A DNA stretch of 64,000 nucleotides from Rhizobium altiplani (GTDB lineage: Bacteria; Pseudomonadota; Alphaproteobacteria; Rhizobiales; Rhizobiaceae), in contig NZ_LNCD01000083.1 of the NCBI RefSeq assembly GCF_001542405.1, positions 108,897-172,896 on the forward strand, written 5' to 3'. A program made the position numbers and the translations under genes. Below are positions 17,009-24,628 of this stretch, one piece after another. The notes under the pieces are model-generated. The model did not search any database. It worked only from the letters and a program-made list of their open reading frames with translations, and was not told the DNA's origin. The number at the start of each line of letters is the position of its first letter. Positions within the stretch are counted from its first letter, which is position 1.

Positions 17009-18019
17009 ATGGGAAGGCAAATGAGATCTCTCTGCACGTCGATCCTGCTCGCCGCAGGAATCTGTGCGGCCGCTACGACTGCGCAGGCTGCCGAATGCGG
17101 CAACGTCACCATCGCTGAAATGAAGTGGGCTTCGGCGGGTATTGCGGCCAACTTCGACAGGTTCATTCTTGAGAAGGGTTATGGCTGCTCTGTCAAAATC
17201 GTCCCGGGCGACACGATGCCGACCTTCCTGTCGATGAACGAGAACGGTGAGCCGGATATCGCTTCGGAGTTCTGGATCAATTCCGTCCGCACAGAACTCG
17301 ACGGTGCGGTCAAGGAGGGCAGGCTGATCCTGGCGGCGGAAATCCTTTCGGAGGGAGCTGTCGAAGGCTGGTGGATACCCAAATTCGTCGCCGACGCTAA
17401 CCCCAATATCCGCAGCGTACAGGATGCGCTCAAGCATCCGGAACTCTTCCCCGCGCCGGGAAATGCATCGCAGGGCGCCGTCTTTAGTTGCCCCGTCGGC
17501 TGGAGCTGTCAGATTTCGACATCCAACCTGTTCCGCGCGCTGGACGCCGAGAAGAGCGGGTTTCAGTTGATCGAAACCGGCAGCCCACAGGACCTTGATG
17601 ATTCTATCGCAAACGCCTTCCAGAAAAAGGAGGGCTGGCTTGGCTATTACTGGGCACCCACGGCCGTCCTCGGCAAATACGACATGACGCGCCTGAGCTT
17701 CGGCGTGGGTCATGACAAGGCAGAATGGGATAAGTGCACATCTGTCCCCGGCTGCGCGCGGCCGCAGGTGAATTCCTATCCCGTCTCACGGGCCTTTACG
17801 ATTGTCACCAAAGCCTTCGCCGACCGTGCCGGACCGGCCATGGATTACCTGAAGCTCCGCTCGTGGGACAATACGACAATCAACGAAGTGCTCGCCTGGC
17901 AGGATGACAACCACAAGAGCAACGAGGAAGCCACCGTCTACTTCCTCCAGAACTACGCCGCGCTATGGACCAAATGGGTTCCTGCCGATGTCGCGCAAAA
18001 GGTCAAGGCCGGGCTCTAG
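17009..18019 (+). CDS. Glycine betaine/choline-type ABC substrate-binding protein (orphan)
   Basis: A 336-residue periplasmic binding protein of the OpuAC/ProX family. A signal peptide covers about the first 30 residues (SILLAAGICAAATTAQA then AE). The mature part starts NVTIAEMKWASAGIAANF, typical of quaternary-amine binders, with SEFWINSVRTEL and EGWLGYYWAPTAVLGKYD. Paired cysteines (FSCPVGWSCQ and KCTSVPGC) are conserved features of one subgroup. A second ATG at 17021 is an equally possible start. No permease or ATPase gene lies next to it, so it must share a transporter encoded elsewhere. The exact ligand is not proven. Confidence 0.85.
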   Translation: MGRQMRSLCTSILLAAGICAAATTAQAAECGNVTIAEMKWASAGIAANFDRFILEKGYGCSVKIVPGDTMPTFLSMNENGEPDIASEFWINSVRTELDGAVKEGRLILAAEILSEGAVEGWWIPKFVADANPNIRSVQDALKHPELFPAPGNASQGAVFSCPVGWSCQISTSNLFRALDAEKSGFQLIETGSPQDLDDSIANAFQKKEGWLGYYWAPTAVLGKYDMTRLSFGVGHDKAEWDKCTSVPGCARPQVNSYPVSRAFTIVTKAFADRAGPAMDYLKLRSWDNTTINEVLAWQDDNHKSNEEATVYFLQNYAALWTKWVPADVAQKVKAGL

Positions 18020-18191
18020 GAAGAGCAAAGCAATCGCTCACCAGACGGTGCAATATTCTTCGATTGGTCAGCGCAGGATTCGCGCAAGAGTGAGCGGGCA
18101 AAAGGAGCAGCCGTCTTCTGACGGTATCGGTTTCCTGTAAGCGGCGGCACACAATCGTGCCAAGCTGCTTGCCCAGACGAAGAGAAAAAAG

Positions 18192-18539
18192 ATGACATCC
18201 GCCCCGTTTCCCGACCGCGACACAATCGCCTCGAAGCTTGCCAGCCTGGAGGAGCAGGAAAAATCCTACGTCTCCCTGCTGATGGAAAATGCGGCACAGG
18301 ACGAGAACGTCATCAATGGTCTTCACCGTCACCTGAACAATGCCGCGAGCGCGCCATTCCTGAATACGCTGAAACTCGAGAGCCTTGGGAAATGGATTGG
18401 CGGCGCAGCGCCGGCCCGCCTGCAGATACGCCTCATGGAGGCTGCGAAATCAAGCCAGCACCCGGCCTATGCGGCGTTCCGGAGTGGGCTTTCGCGTTCC
18501 GGCGGGCTGGAAAGGGCCTACCCGCCGGCGGTGATCTGA
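18192..18539 (+). CDS. Uncharacterised small soluble protein
   Basis: A 115-residue protein I do not recognise. It is mostly predicted helix, with charged N-terminal text (TIASKLASLEEQEKSYVSLLMENAAQDENV), no signal peptide and no cysteine. The ATG at 18192 follows AAGAGAAAAAAG, a purine-rich but weak ribosome site. It lies 172 bases downstream of the binding-protein gene and convergent with the entericidin-like gene. The coding character is good (GC-rich third positions, no competing frame), but function is unknown. Confidence 0.6.
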   Translation: MTSAPFPDRDTIASKLASLEEQEKSYVSLLMENAAQDENVINGLHRHLNNAASAPFLNTLKLESLGKWIGGAAPARLQIRLMEAAKSSQHPAYAAFRSGLSRSGGLERAYPPAVI

Positions 18540-18546
18540 CGCCGTC

Positions 18547-18702
18547 TTACCTGGTGGCCGCGCGACCGACCGAACGACCTGCATCCTGAGTCGCGTTTAC
18601 GGCATTTGCCGTGTCGCGACCGATGCCGCGGATTGTGTTTCCACACGAAGAAAGCACGAGCAGAATTGCGAGGGCGGAGCCGATCTTGGCCATTGTCGTC
18701 AT
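18547..18702 (-). CDS. Entericidin A/B-family small lipoprotein
   Basis: A 51-residue gene too short for ordinary ORF callers. It starts at ATG 18702 with AAGGA seven bases upstream. The N-terminus is a lipoprotein signal (ALAILLVLSSC, Cys20 as the lipidated residue). The mature part reads GNTIRGIGRDTANAVNATQ, the hallmark of entericidin A/B and related envelope-stress lipoproteins. In rhizobia such genes are usually single. An ATG three codons downstream is an alternative start. It runs convergent with the preceding uncharacterised gene and tandem with the LysR gene. Confidence 0.85.
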   Translation of the reverse strand: MTTMAKIGSALAILLVLSSCGNTIRGIGRDTANAVNATQDAGRSVGRAATR

Positions 18703-18790
18703 TGCGAAATCCTTCTTTTCAATCGTCCACGCGCGGGTGACTCCGCGCGCATTAAACCCCAGAGGAAGAAAAGAGGTCCGTACTAAGTTG

Positions 18791-19690
18791 TCAAGCCGCT
18801 ACGGCCTTGGCTTTTTCCGCAAAGGCAAAGCGGATGCTATCGGCTACCGCCCGCATCGGGTTGTTCATCTGTGACGCAGTGAGCAGCCTGATGTCGAAGG
18901 AACCGAGTTCGGGTAGCCCCTCCTGCACGCCGAGAATTGTCATCTCATCAGTGACATAGGAGCGCGGCAGGGGCGCGATCGCGAGGTCGGAAACGACGGC
19001 CGCTCGCTGGGCCATGGTGTGACCGCTAAGAAAAGCGACACGATAGCCGCGCTTCATTCGCTCAAGCTGAGACAGTGCCTCAGAGCGCCAAATGCAGCCA
19101 TCCTCCCAGATCGAGATCGGCAGCGGATCGCGGCGGTGCGCCGTACCACATTTGGCACCGGCCCATACAAGCCTCTCGCGGAAGACGATCTCCCCATCCG
19201 TCGGCAGCGGACGCGTCGCGCAATTGATCAGTGCCAGGTCCAGGCGCTGCTCTTCCATGCGCTTCTTGAGGCCGATGCTCATGTCAATGGTGACATCGAC
19301 CATGATGCTCGGGAAACTCTCTGCGAAGCTTTTCAGGATATTCGGCAGCAGCCGTTCGCCGATATCTTCAGGCGCGCCGAGCCGCACCACGCCGCTCAGC
19401 TCGGGCATGATGAACCGCGAGACGGCCTCGTTCGACAGAGCGAGGATGTTGCGCGCGTAGGAGAGCAGCACTTCGCCATGCTGGGTCAGACTGACCGATC
19501 GCGCATCACGCAGAAACAGCGTGGCGCCGAGTTGCTCTTCCAGCTTCTTGATCTGCATGGATACCGCCGACGGCGTCCGATAGACGGCTTCCGCGGCCGT
19601 GGAAAAATTGCCGGTCTCTGCAATGGCAACGAAGGTGCGCAGCACGTCGTTGTCAAGCAAAGGAATGGGACGGCGAAAGGGAATGCTCAT
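18791..19690 (-). CDS. LysR-family transcriptional regulator
   Basis: A 299-residue LysR regulator. Residues about 10-70 are the winged helix-turn-helix (LRTFVAIAETGNFSTAAEAV ... SAVSMQIKKLEEQLG), followed by LFLRDARSVSLTQHGEVLL. The C-terminal effector domain begins near residue 95 (VVRLGAPEDIGERLLP). The ATG at 19690 gives a standard N-terminus. The divergent DUF1127-like gene begins 114 bases away, with an inverted repeat between them, so this protein probably controls that gene and itself. The effector is unknown. Confidence 0.92.
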   Translation of the reverse strand: MSIPFRRPIPLLDNDVLRTFVAIAETGNFSTAAEAVYRTPSAVSMQIKKLEEQLGATLFLRDARSVSLTQHGEVLLSYARNILALSNEAVSRFIMPELSGVVRLGAPEDIGERLLPNILKSFAESFPSIMVDVTIDMSIGLKKRMEEQRLDLALINCATRPLPTDGEIVFRERLVWAGAKCGTAHRRDPLPISIWEDGCIWRSEALSQLERMKRGYRVAFLSGHTMAQRAAVVSDLAIAPLPRSYVTDEMTILGVQEGLPELGSFDIRLLTASQMNNPMRAVADSIRFAFAEKAKAVAA

Positions 19691-19716
19691 CGTCACATCT
19701 TTCAATTTTTCTGAAT

Positions 19717-19752
19717 TTGACTTCCATATCATTTTGTTTGATTGAAAGTCAA
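19717..19752. promoter_or_regulatory. Inverted repeat between LysR gene and DUF1127-like gene
   Basis: TTGACTT (19717-19723) pairs with AAGTCAA (19746-19752) in an AT-rich divergent intergenic region, consistent with a LysR binding site. Inside it lies GTTTGATTGA (19736-19745), a ten-base sequence that recurs upstream of the second DUF1127-like gene at 23025-23034. Confidence 0.45.
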
Positions 19753-19804
19753 CCCGACAATACCCTTGGTGCATAGCGGCTAGTACTGATGAAAGGAGGC
19801 CGCG

Positions 19805-19966
19805 ATGAACACGCTCATTGTAATCTTCGACATCTTCTACGCATTCAGATCTCGTCAGATCTCACGTCAGACACGCAATCGCACACGAGATCAGTTGGCT
19901 CGGCTGCCGAGGCATCTCGCTGATGACCTCGACCTACAGGCACTAGGTATGACCGTCCCTCGCTGA
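19805..19966 (+). CDS. DUF1127-like small basic protein
   Basis: A 53-residue ORF with a textbook ribosome site (AAGGAGG ending five bases before ATG 19805). The N-terminus is a short hydrophobic stretch (NTLIVIFDIFYAF), then an arginine-rich helix, then RLPRHLADDLDLQALG, which matches the C-terminal pattern of DUF1127 proteins. Members of this family in alphaproteobacteria can bind RNA and affect phosphate and carbon responses; function here is inferred only from that. It is divergent from a LysR gene, a common arrangement. Confidence 0.7.
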   Translation: MNTLIVIFDIFYAFRSRQISRQTRNRTRDQLARLPRHLADDLDLQALGMTVPR

Positions 19967-20056
19967 AGATGCGAGCGCCGCCACCGGCTTCAAAGACGCA
20001 TCGAAAGGTTCTAATATACGCTCCGGGCGCGGCGACGGAGCGTAAGGACGATCGCG

Positions 20057-20857
20057 ATGAACGATGCGTGTTTCCAAGGCGATATCCCTGCAGCATACGA
20101 TCGGTATCTGGTGCCGATCCTGTTTGACCCTTATGCCGCCGATCTGGCGCAGCGCCTGGCATCGGTTCATCCGCACCGCGTTCTCGAAGTCGCAGCAGGG
20201 TCCGGGGCCCTCACGCGCGCGATATCGTCGGCGCTTCCGGACGCCCAAATCATCGCCACCGATTTGAACCAGGCGATGCTGGATGTCGCCGCATTGAGAC
20301 ATTCTGGCGGGCATATCGCATGGCGACAGGCTGACGCGTTGAGCCTGCCCTTTCCCGATCAGATCTTTGACACCGTCACATGCCAGTTCGGTGTCATGTT
20401 CTTTCCCGATAAGCAACGCGCCTACCGCGAAATCCTCCGCGTGCTCAAGCCGCAAGGGACCTTTCTCTTCAGCACCTGGGACTCCCTCGAGAGCAACGCC
20501 TTCGCAAAGGTCATGATGACTGAGACGGATGCATTGTTTCCAGAAGATCCGCTGGACTTCTTCCGGCGAACGCCGCACAGCTATTTTGATGCCGAGGCGA
20601 TCCTCTCGGAACTCAAACGGGCCGGATTCGAGTCGGCCGCTTTCACCAAGGTCGAAAAAACTGCCCATGCGTCCTCGGCAAGGGACGCCGCAACCGCCTT
20701 CTGCAAGGGCAGTCCGCTCCGCATGGAAATCGAAGCCCGCAACCCGAAATTCGACGTCGTGGCACGAGTCACGGCGGCTCTCGAGCAGGCTTTCGGCAAT
20801 GGTCCGATCGAAGGGCCGATGTCAGCGCTGGTGTTCACCGCCGAGGCGCCACGGTAG
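20057..20857 (+). CDS. Class I SAM-dependent methyltransferase
   Basis: A 266-residue methyltransferase of the UbiE/COQ5-like type. Motif I is RVLEVAAGSGALTRA (about residues 40-55), the acidic end of strand 2 is IIATDLNQAML, and motif IV/post-I text reads WRQADALSLPFPDQIFDTVTC. These define SAM binding. The C-terminal third is specific and does not reveal the acceptor. AAGGA precedes ATG 20057. It has no obvious partner gene: the neighbours are the DUF1127-like gene and a non-coding stretch. Confidence 0.85.
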   Translation: MNDACFQGDIPAAYDRYLVPILFDPYAADLAQRLASVHPHRVLEVAAGSGALTRAISSALPDAQIIATDLNQAMLDVAALRHSGGHIAWRQADALSLPFPDQIFDTVTCQFGVMFFPDKQRAYREILRVLKPQGTFLFSTWDSLESNAFAKVMMTETDALFPEDPLDFFRRTPHSYFDAEAILSELKRAGFESAAFTKVEKTAHASSARDAATAFCKGSPLRMEIEARNPKFDVVARVTAALEQAFGNGPIEGPMSALVFTAEAPR

Positions 20858-21182
20858 ATATCACGCGCACGGCAGCCGCTCGTTGTGCCGACGCGCGAAG
20901 GCGCGCACCAAAACACGGCTCGTCCGACAATGCCTCGAATTGTCGGAACATCCGATGCAAGGAGGCGTTCCTTCTGGGCAACGCACGCTTTGCTTTGTCG
21001 TTGCGCTGACTGCGTTTCCCTCAACTGCAGTCGCAGAGGCCCGGCGCTGTCCGAAGCAGCACCGGGCTTTGTCCGCTCATCTCGACGATCTCCCCTCCAT
21101 CTATTTCAGTAATGACTAAAATAAAACTTGAAATCGCCGCGTCGGAAACGATGATGCTTGCTGTCAGCTAGGAGGGGCGTTG
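20858..21182. other. Mostly non-coding stretch with a doubtful small secreted ORF
   Basis: About 325 bases without a firm gene. One frame (20955-21119, plus strand, 54 codons) encodes a signal-peptide-like segment, CFVVALTAFPSTAVAEA, and a short basic tail. Its ATG has no ribosome site, so I do not call it. The AGGAGG at 21171-21175 belongs to the next gene. Confidence 0.4.
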
Positions 21183-21410
21183 ATGTCACAGTATCAGGAG
21201 ACGCGGCGGTTCAAATGCACGGGCGGCGCAGGAAATCCCTGCATTGTCATCGAACAGATCAGGGTTGCCGATGAAGCCATCCCTAGGCCCAGAACCGATT
21301 ACATGACAATGGATGGCGACGTCGCCAATCGCCTCGACAAGAAGCACTTCCTGATCTTGATGAAGGGTGAGGTTGTGAAGATCCAGAGGGCGTTGAGGAA
21401 GAAACACTGA
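21183..21410 (+). CDS. Uncharacterised 75-residue protein
   Basis: A small ORF preceded by GGAGG seven bases before ATG 21183. The product has the pattern of a compact beta-rich domain (RRFKCTGGAGNPCIVIEQIRV) followed by a DGDVANRLDKKHFLILMKGEV segment and a basic C-terminus. No signal peptide or membrane segment is seen. I recognise no family. It stands alone between a non-coding stretch and the glucosyltransferase gene. Confidence 0.6.
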   Translation: MSQYQETRRFKCTGGAGNPCIVIEQIRVADEAIPRPRTDYMTMDGDVANRLDKKHFLILMKGEVVKIQRALRKKH

Positions 21411-21604
21411 GCCGGGGCCTGTCGGCATCGGCGTCGCGGCGGGCAAGCCGGCCCTCGTCGGCAGACAGATCCTGTGGATCTTCGCATGACTGAGGCGTCA
21501 CCGTTGGGTAGATGTCATCATCGCGTCATCTGACGGTGATGTTTTGACTCACCGAGCGCTGAGACTCGTTTTCATTCCGGCGCTGTTCACCGCTGGAATG
21601 ACTG

Positions 21605-22759
21605 ATGCTGTATATCATTGCCGTCGCCGGTGCCCTGCTGGCAGCCAATACCCTCAGCCTTATGATCGCGGGATGGCGAATTCGGTCCCGCCAAGACAAG
21701 ACGCCAAGTGTCGCTGTGCGTCCGCCTGTCTCGATCGTGATACCCCTTTGCGGCATAGAACAGTTCTCGCGGGAAACACTCGAAAGCGCGCTGATCCTGG
21801 ATTGGCCCGACTACGAAGTCATTTTTTGCGTTGCAGACAAGGCCGATCCGATCATTGGTCTGGCGGAGAACACCCTCCGAGCAAGGCCGCTGGCAAATGC
21901 AAGGATTTTGATCGGGGATGACCGCATCAGCGCAAATCCGAAACTCAACAACTGCGTCAAGGGCTGGAGCGCGGCGGCGCATGAATGGGTCGTCCTTGCC
22001 GATTCCAATGTCCTGATGCCGGCGAGCTATCTCGCACGCCTTATGGCCGCATGGCGACCCGACAGCGGCCTCGTTTGCTCGACGCCACTTGGCTCCCGTC
22101 CGAGCGGATTTTGGGCGGAGGTCGAATGTGCTTTTCTCAACACCCACCAAGCCCGTTGGCAATATGCCGGGGAAGCGCTTGGATTCGGCTTCGCGCAAGG
22201 CAAGAGCATGCTCTGGCAAAAGACGATCCTCGACGCCCACGGTGGCATCCAAGCCCTTGCGGCCGAGATCGCAGAAGACGCCGCCGCCACAAAGCTGGTC
22301 AACAGCATGGGCCTCAAGGTGCATCTCGTCGCCGGACCATTCGAGCAGCCCCTAGGCAGAAGGACCTTCCGCGAGCTCTGGGCCAGGCAGTCTCGTTGGG
22401 CGCGGCTGAGACGCGTCACTTTCCCGCACTTCTTCGCGCCGGAGATCCTGCTTGGCGTAGTTCCTCCCCTATTGCTGGGCCTGAGCGCTGCCGTCGTTTC
22501 CGGCACCAGTCTCGTTACTACAACCCTGGCAGTCTTATGCACCGCCTACGCGCCGGAACTTATTCTTGCAGCCCGCAAGCATTGGCACCTATCCCTGCTG
22601 TCACTCCTCGCAATGGTTACCCGCGATGTCTTGCAGCCAGCGATCTGGACACGGAGTTGGTTGAGAGGCAGTTTCGATTGGCGCGGAAACATTATGGTGA
22701 TCAGATCGCAGGAATCGCGCCTGGAGGGTGGAGTAGCCGAACCGATTGCAGGCCCCTAA
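21605..22759 (+). CDS. Ceramide glucosyltransferase-like glycosyltransferase (GT21)
   Basis: A 384-residue membrane glycosyltransferase. An N-terminal membrane segment (residues 2-24) is followed by the catalytic domain: PVSIVIPLCG, the first acidic site, NPKLNN, DSNVLM (Asp133), EDAAATKL, and the RQSRW (RxxRW) motif that defines processive-like and GT21 enzymes. Two or three membrane helices close the protein. GT21 enzymes transfer glucose or related sugars from nucleotide sugars to ceramide or diacylglycerol. Related rhizobial and Agrobacterium proteins glycosylate lipids. The acceptor here is inferred. Confidence 0.8.
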   Translation: MLYIIAVAGALLAANTLSLMIAGWRIRSRQDKTPSVAVRPPVSIVIPLCGIEQFSRETLESALILDWPDYEVIFCVADKADPIIGLAENTLRARPLANARILIGDDRISANPKLNNCVKGWSAAAHEWVVLADSNVLMPASYLARLMAAWRPDSGLVCSTPLGSRPSGFWAEVECAFLNTHQARWQYAGEALGFGFAQGKSMLWQKTILDAHGGIQALAAEIAEDAAATKLVNSMGLKVHLVAGPFEQPLGRRTFRELWARQSRWARLRRVTFPHFFAPEILLGVVPPLLLGLSAAVVSGTSLVTTTLAVLCTAYAPELILAARKHWHLSLLSLLAMVTRDVLQPAIWTRSWLRGSFDWRGNIMVIRSQESRLEGGVAEPIAGP

Positions 22760-23099
22760 ACTAGGGCAATCGACATACCGCGGCGGCCGCCAGCCGCCCA
22801 AGTTGCCCTCGGGACATATGAATCCGCCCCGCCAGATCGGCCACTGTTCCGCCGGCAGCGCTGTGCCCGCATCTCCCTTTAGATCAACACCATGCCTGGC
22901 GGCTCCTCCCGCGCCGCCGGTAGGCACGACGCCCCTCGAATTGAATTGGCCGTGTCGGCGGATATCCAATCCGCCGCGCGTCGCCATCGTTCAAAATCAC
23001 TGATGATATCCATAAATGCTATTCGTTTGATTGATGGGACGAAAACACCCATATTTTACTCATCAAACAAGGCGTCATCCGACGAAGAAAGGAACGGCT
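22760..23099. other. Non-coding region upstream of the second DUF1127-like gene
   Basis: About 340 bases with no gene I can support. Near its right end is an imperfect inverted repeat: GTTTGAT (23025-23031) with ATCAAAC (23062-23068), and ATGGG/CCCAT nested inside. The left arm overlaps GTTTGATTGA, shared with the first DUF1127-like promoter. Confidence 0.5.
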
Positions 23100-23297
23100 A
23101 TGACGACGATTACCTTCAGGCACACCAAGGCGTCCTCAAGCGAAGTTCATGCGCATATTGTCGACTATGCCCGCAAGCTGGTTCATGCTTGGCACCAGTG
23201 GCAGGCCGCCCGCGAAATCGAATCCATGCCCTTCGACATGCGTAAGGACATTGGCTGGCCGTCGGCGGATGGCGCGGATGAACGCAAGGTTATGTAA
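23100..23297 (+). CDS. DUF1127-like small protein
   Basis: A 65-residue protein starting at ATG 23100 behind AAGGA with a 7-base spacer. The second half, WQAAREIESMPFDMRKDIGW, is the DUF1127 pattern of a short helix ending in a conserved KDIGW/RDIGL turn. The upstream frame adds 23 codons that do not fit. It is the second such gene in the window, about 3.3 kb from the first, and shares with it a ten-base promoter element at a similar distance from the start. Confidence 0.75.
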   Translation: MTTITFRHTKASSSEVHAHIVDYARKLVHAWHQWQAAREIESMPFDMRKDIGWPSADGADERKVM

Positions 23298-23593
23298 TGA
23301 ATCCGACATTCCTCCCCGCGTGAGAGCGGCGCCCGCCTTCGTGCAGCGCCGCTTTCTCCGTCTTTAGGGGCTCCTAATTAAATCTTGAATTTCAGACACA
23401 TATATTTTCTTCGAGCACCTTTTTCGAACTTTTGAAGAACGCAAACGTCATTTGACCATCGTCAATTTCAGCAATGTCGCAAATTTGCTCTTTGCGGCCG
23501 CATTTATCCATGAGAATGTCGCTTTCAGGATATCGAAACGACGTATTCCAAGCAACGAATAGTGCATTCGCACCTCCAGCACGGATTTGTCTC

Positions 23594-24613
23594 ATGAACA
23601 AGATGTCGCACAAGCAACGCTCTCTCGTCTTCTTCATGGTTCCGCAGTTTACGATGCTGCCCTTTTCAGCGGCGATCGATACCCTGCGCATAGCCAACCG
23701 CATGCTCGGCTACCAGGCCTACACGTGGCGGCTGACCTCGGTTGACGGGCAGAAGGTCTATTCTTCCTGCGGCATCGGCGTCGAGGCAAATACGTCGCTG
23801 GCCGATGAGCGCCGCAATCTCGGCGGCGAATATCGCCCGAGCATGGTGCTGGTCTGTTCCGGCATCGATGTCGAAGACTTCAACAACAAGTCCGTCAGTG
23901 CTTGGTTGCGCGAATCCTACAACCGCGGCGTCGCCGTCGGCAGCCTTTGTACCGGCGCGCACATCCTCGCACAGGCGGGGCTTCTGAACGGCAAGCGCTG
24001 TGCTATCCACTGGGAAAACCTGCCGGGCTTTTCGGAAGCCTTTCCGCAGGCCGAGGTCTATGCCGATCTCTATGAAGTGGACAGTAATCTCTACACCTGC
24101 GCCGGCGGCACGGCGTCGCTGGACATGATGCTGAATCTGATCGGCCAGGATTTCGGCGAAACGCTGGTGAACCGGGTCTGCGAGCAGCATCTGACGGATC
24201 GCGTCCGCAGCCCGAACGATCGCCAGCGCCTGCCGCTGCGCGCGCGCCTCGGCGTCCAGAATGCCAAGGTTCTCTCCATCATCGAACTGATGGAAGGCAA
24301 CCTCTCCGAACCGCTGTCGCTGCTTGAGATCGCGGACGGCGTCGACCTGTCACGCCGCCAGATCGAGCGGTTGTTCCGTCAGGAAATGGGGCGCTCGCCG
24401 GCGCGGTATTATCTGGAAATACGGCTGGATCGCGCCCGCCACCTGCTGGTGCAGTCCTCCATGCCGGTCGTCGAAGTCGCCGTCGCCTGTGGCTTCGTTT
24501 CGGCCTCACACTTCTCCAAGTGTTATCGCGAACTCTATCATCGCTCGCCGCAACAGGAGCGCGCAGAACGCAAGATGACGATGGCAACCGCACGCCAGGC
24601 CATCGCCGCGTGA
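23594..24613 (+). CDS. GlxA-type AraC regulator (DJ-1/PfpI + AraC), GbdR-like
   Basis: A 339-residue transcription factor. Residues about 8-190 are a DJ-1/PfpI-like domain (VFFMVPQFTMLPFSAAIDTLRIANR, SLCTGAHILAQAGLLNG). Residues about 225-325 are an AraC double helix-turn-helix (LLEIADGVDLSRRQIERLF, VAVACGFVSASHFSKCYREL). This architecture belongs to the GlxA/GbdR/CdhR group that controls betaine, dimethylglycine and carnitine catabolism. A dimethylglycine/sarcosine dehydrogenase at 27-29.6 kb and a betaine-type binding protein at 17 kb make such a role plausible, but it is inference. The ATG at 23594 is used; 23603 is possible. Confidence 0.88.
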   Translation: MNKMSHKQRSLVFFMVPQFTMLPFSAAIDTLRIANRMLGYQAYTWRLTSVDGQKVYSSCGIGVEANTSLADERRNLGGEYRPSMVLVCSGIDVEDFNNKSVSAWLRESYNRGVAVGSLCTGAHILAQAGLLNGKRCAIHWENLPGFSEAFPQAEVYADLYEVDSNLYTCAGGTASLDMMLNLIGQDFGETLVNRVCEQHLTDRVRSPNDRQRLPLRARLGVQNAKVLSIIELMEGNLSEPLSLLEIADGVDLSRRQIERLFRQEMGRSPARYYLEIRLDRARHLLVQSSMPVVEVAVACGFVSASHFSKCYRELYHRSPQQERAERKMTMATARQAIAA

Positions 24614-24628
24614 TCTCAGCCCGGGCGG

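Noticed and set aside
20955..21119. Small ORF with a signal-peptide-like stretch.
   Set aside because: No ribosome site and weak coding character; kept only as a remark in the intergenic entry.
22601..22987. Minus-strand frame of 128 codons overlapping the end of the glucosyltransferase gene.
   Set aside because: No start signal, overlaps a firm gene, composition not protein-like.
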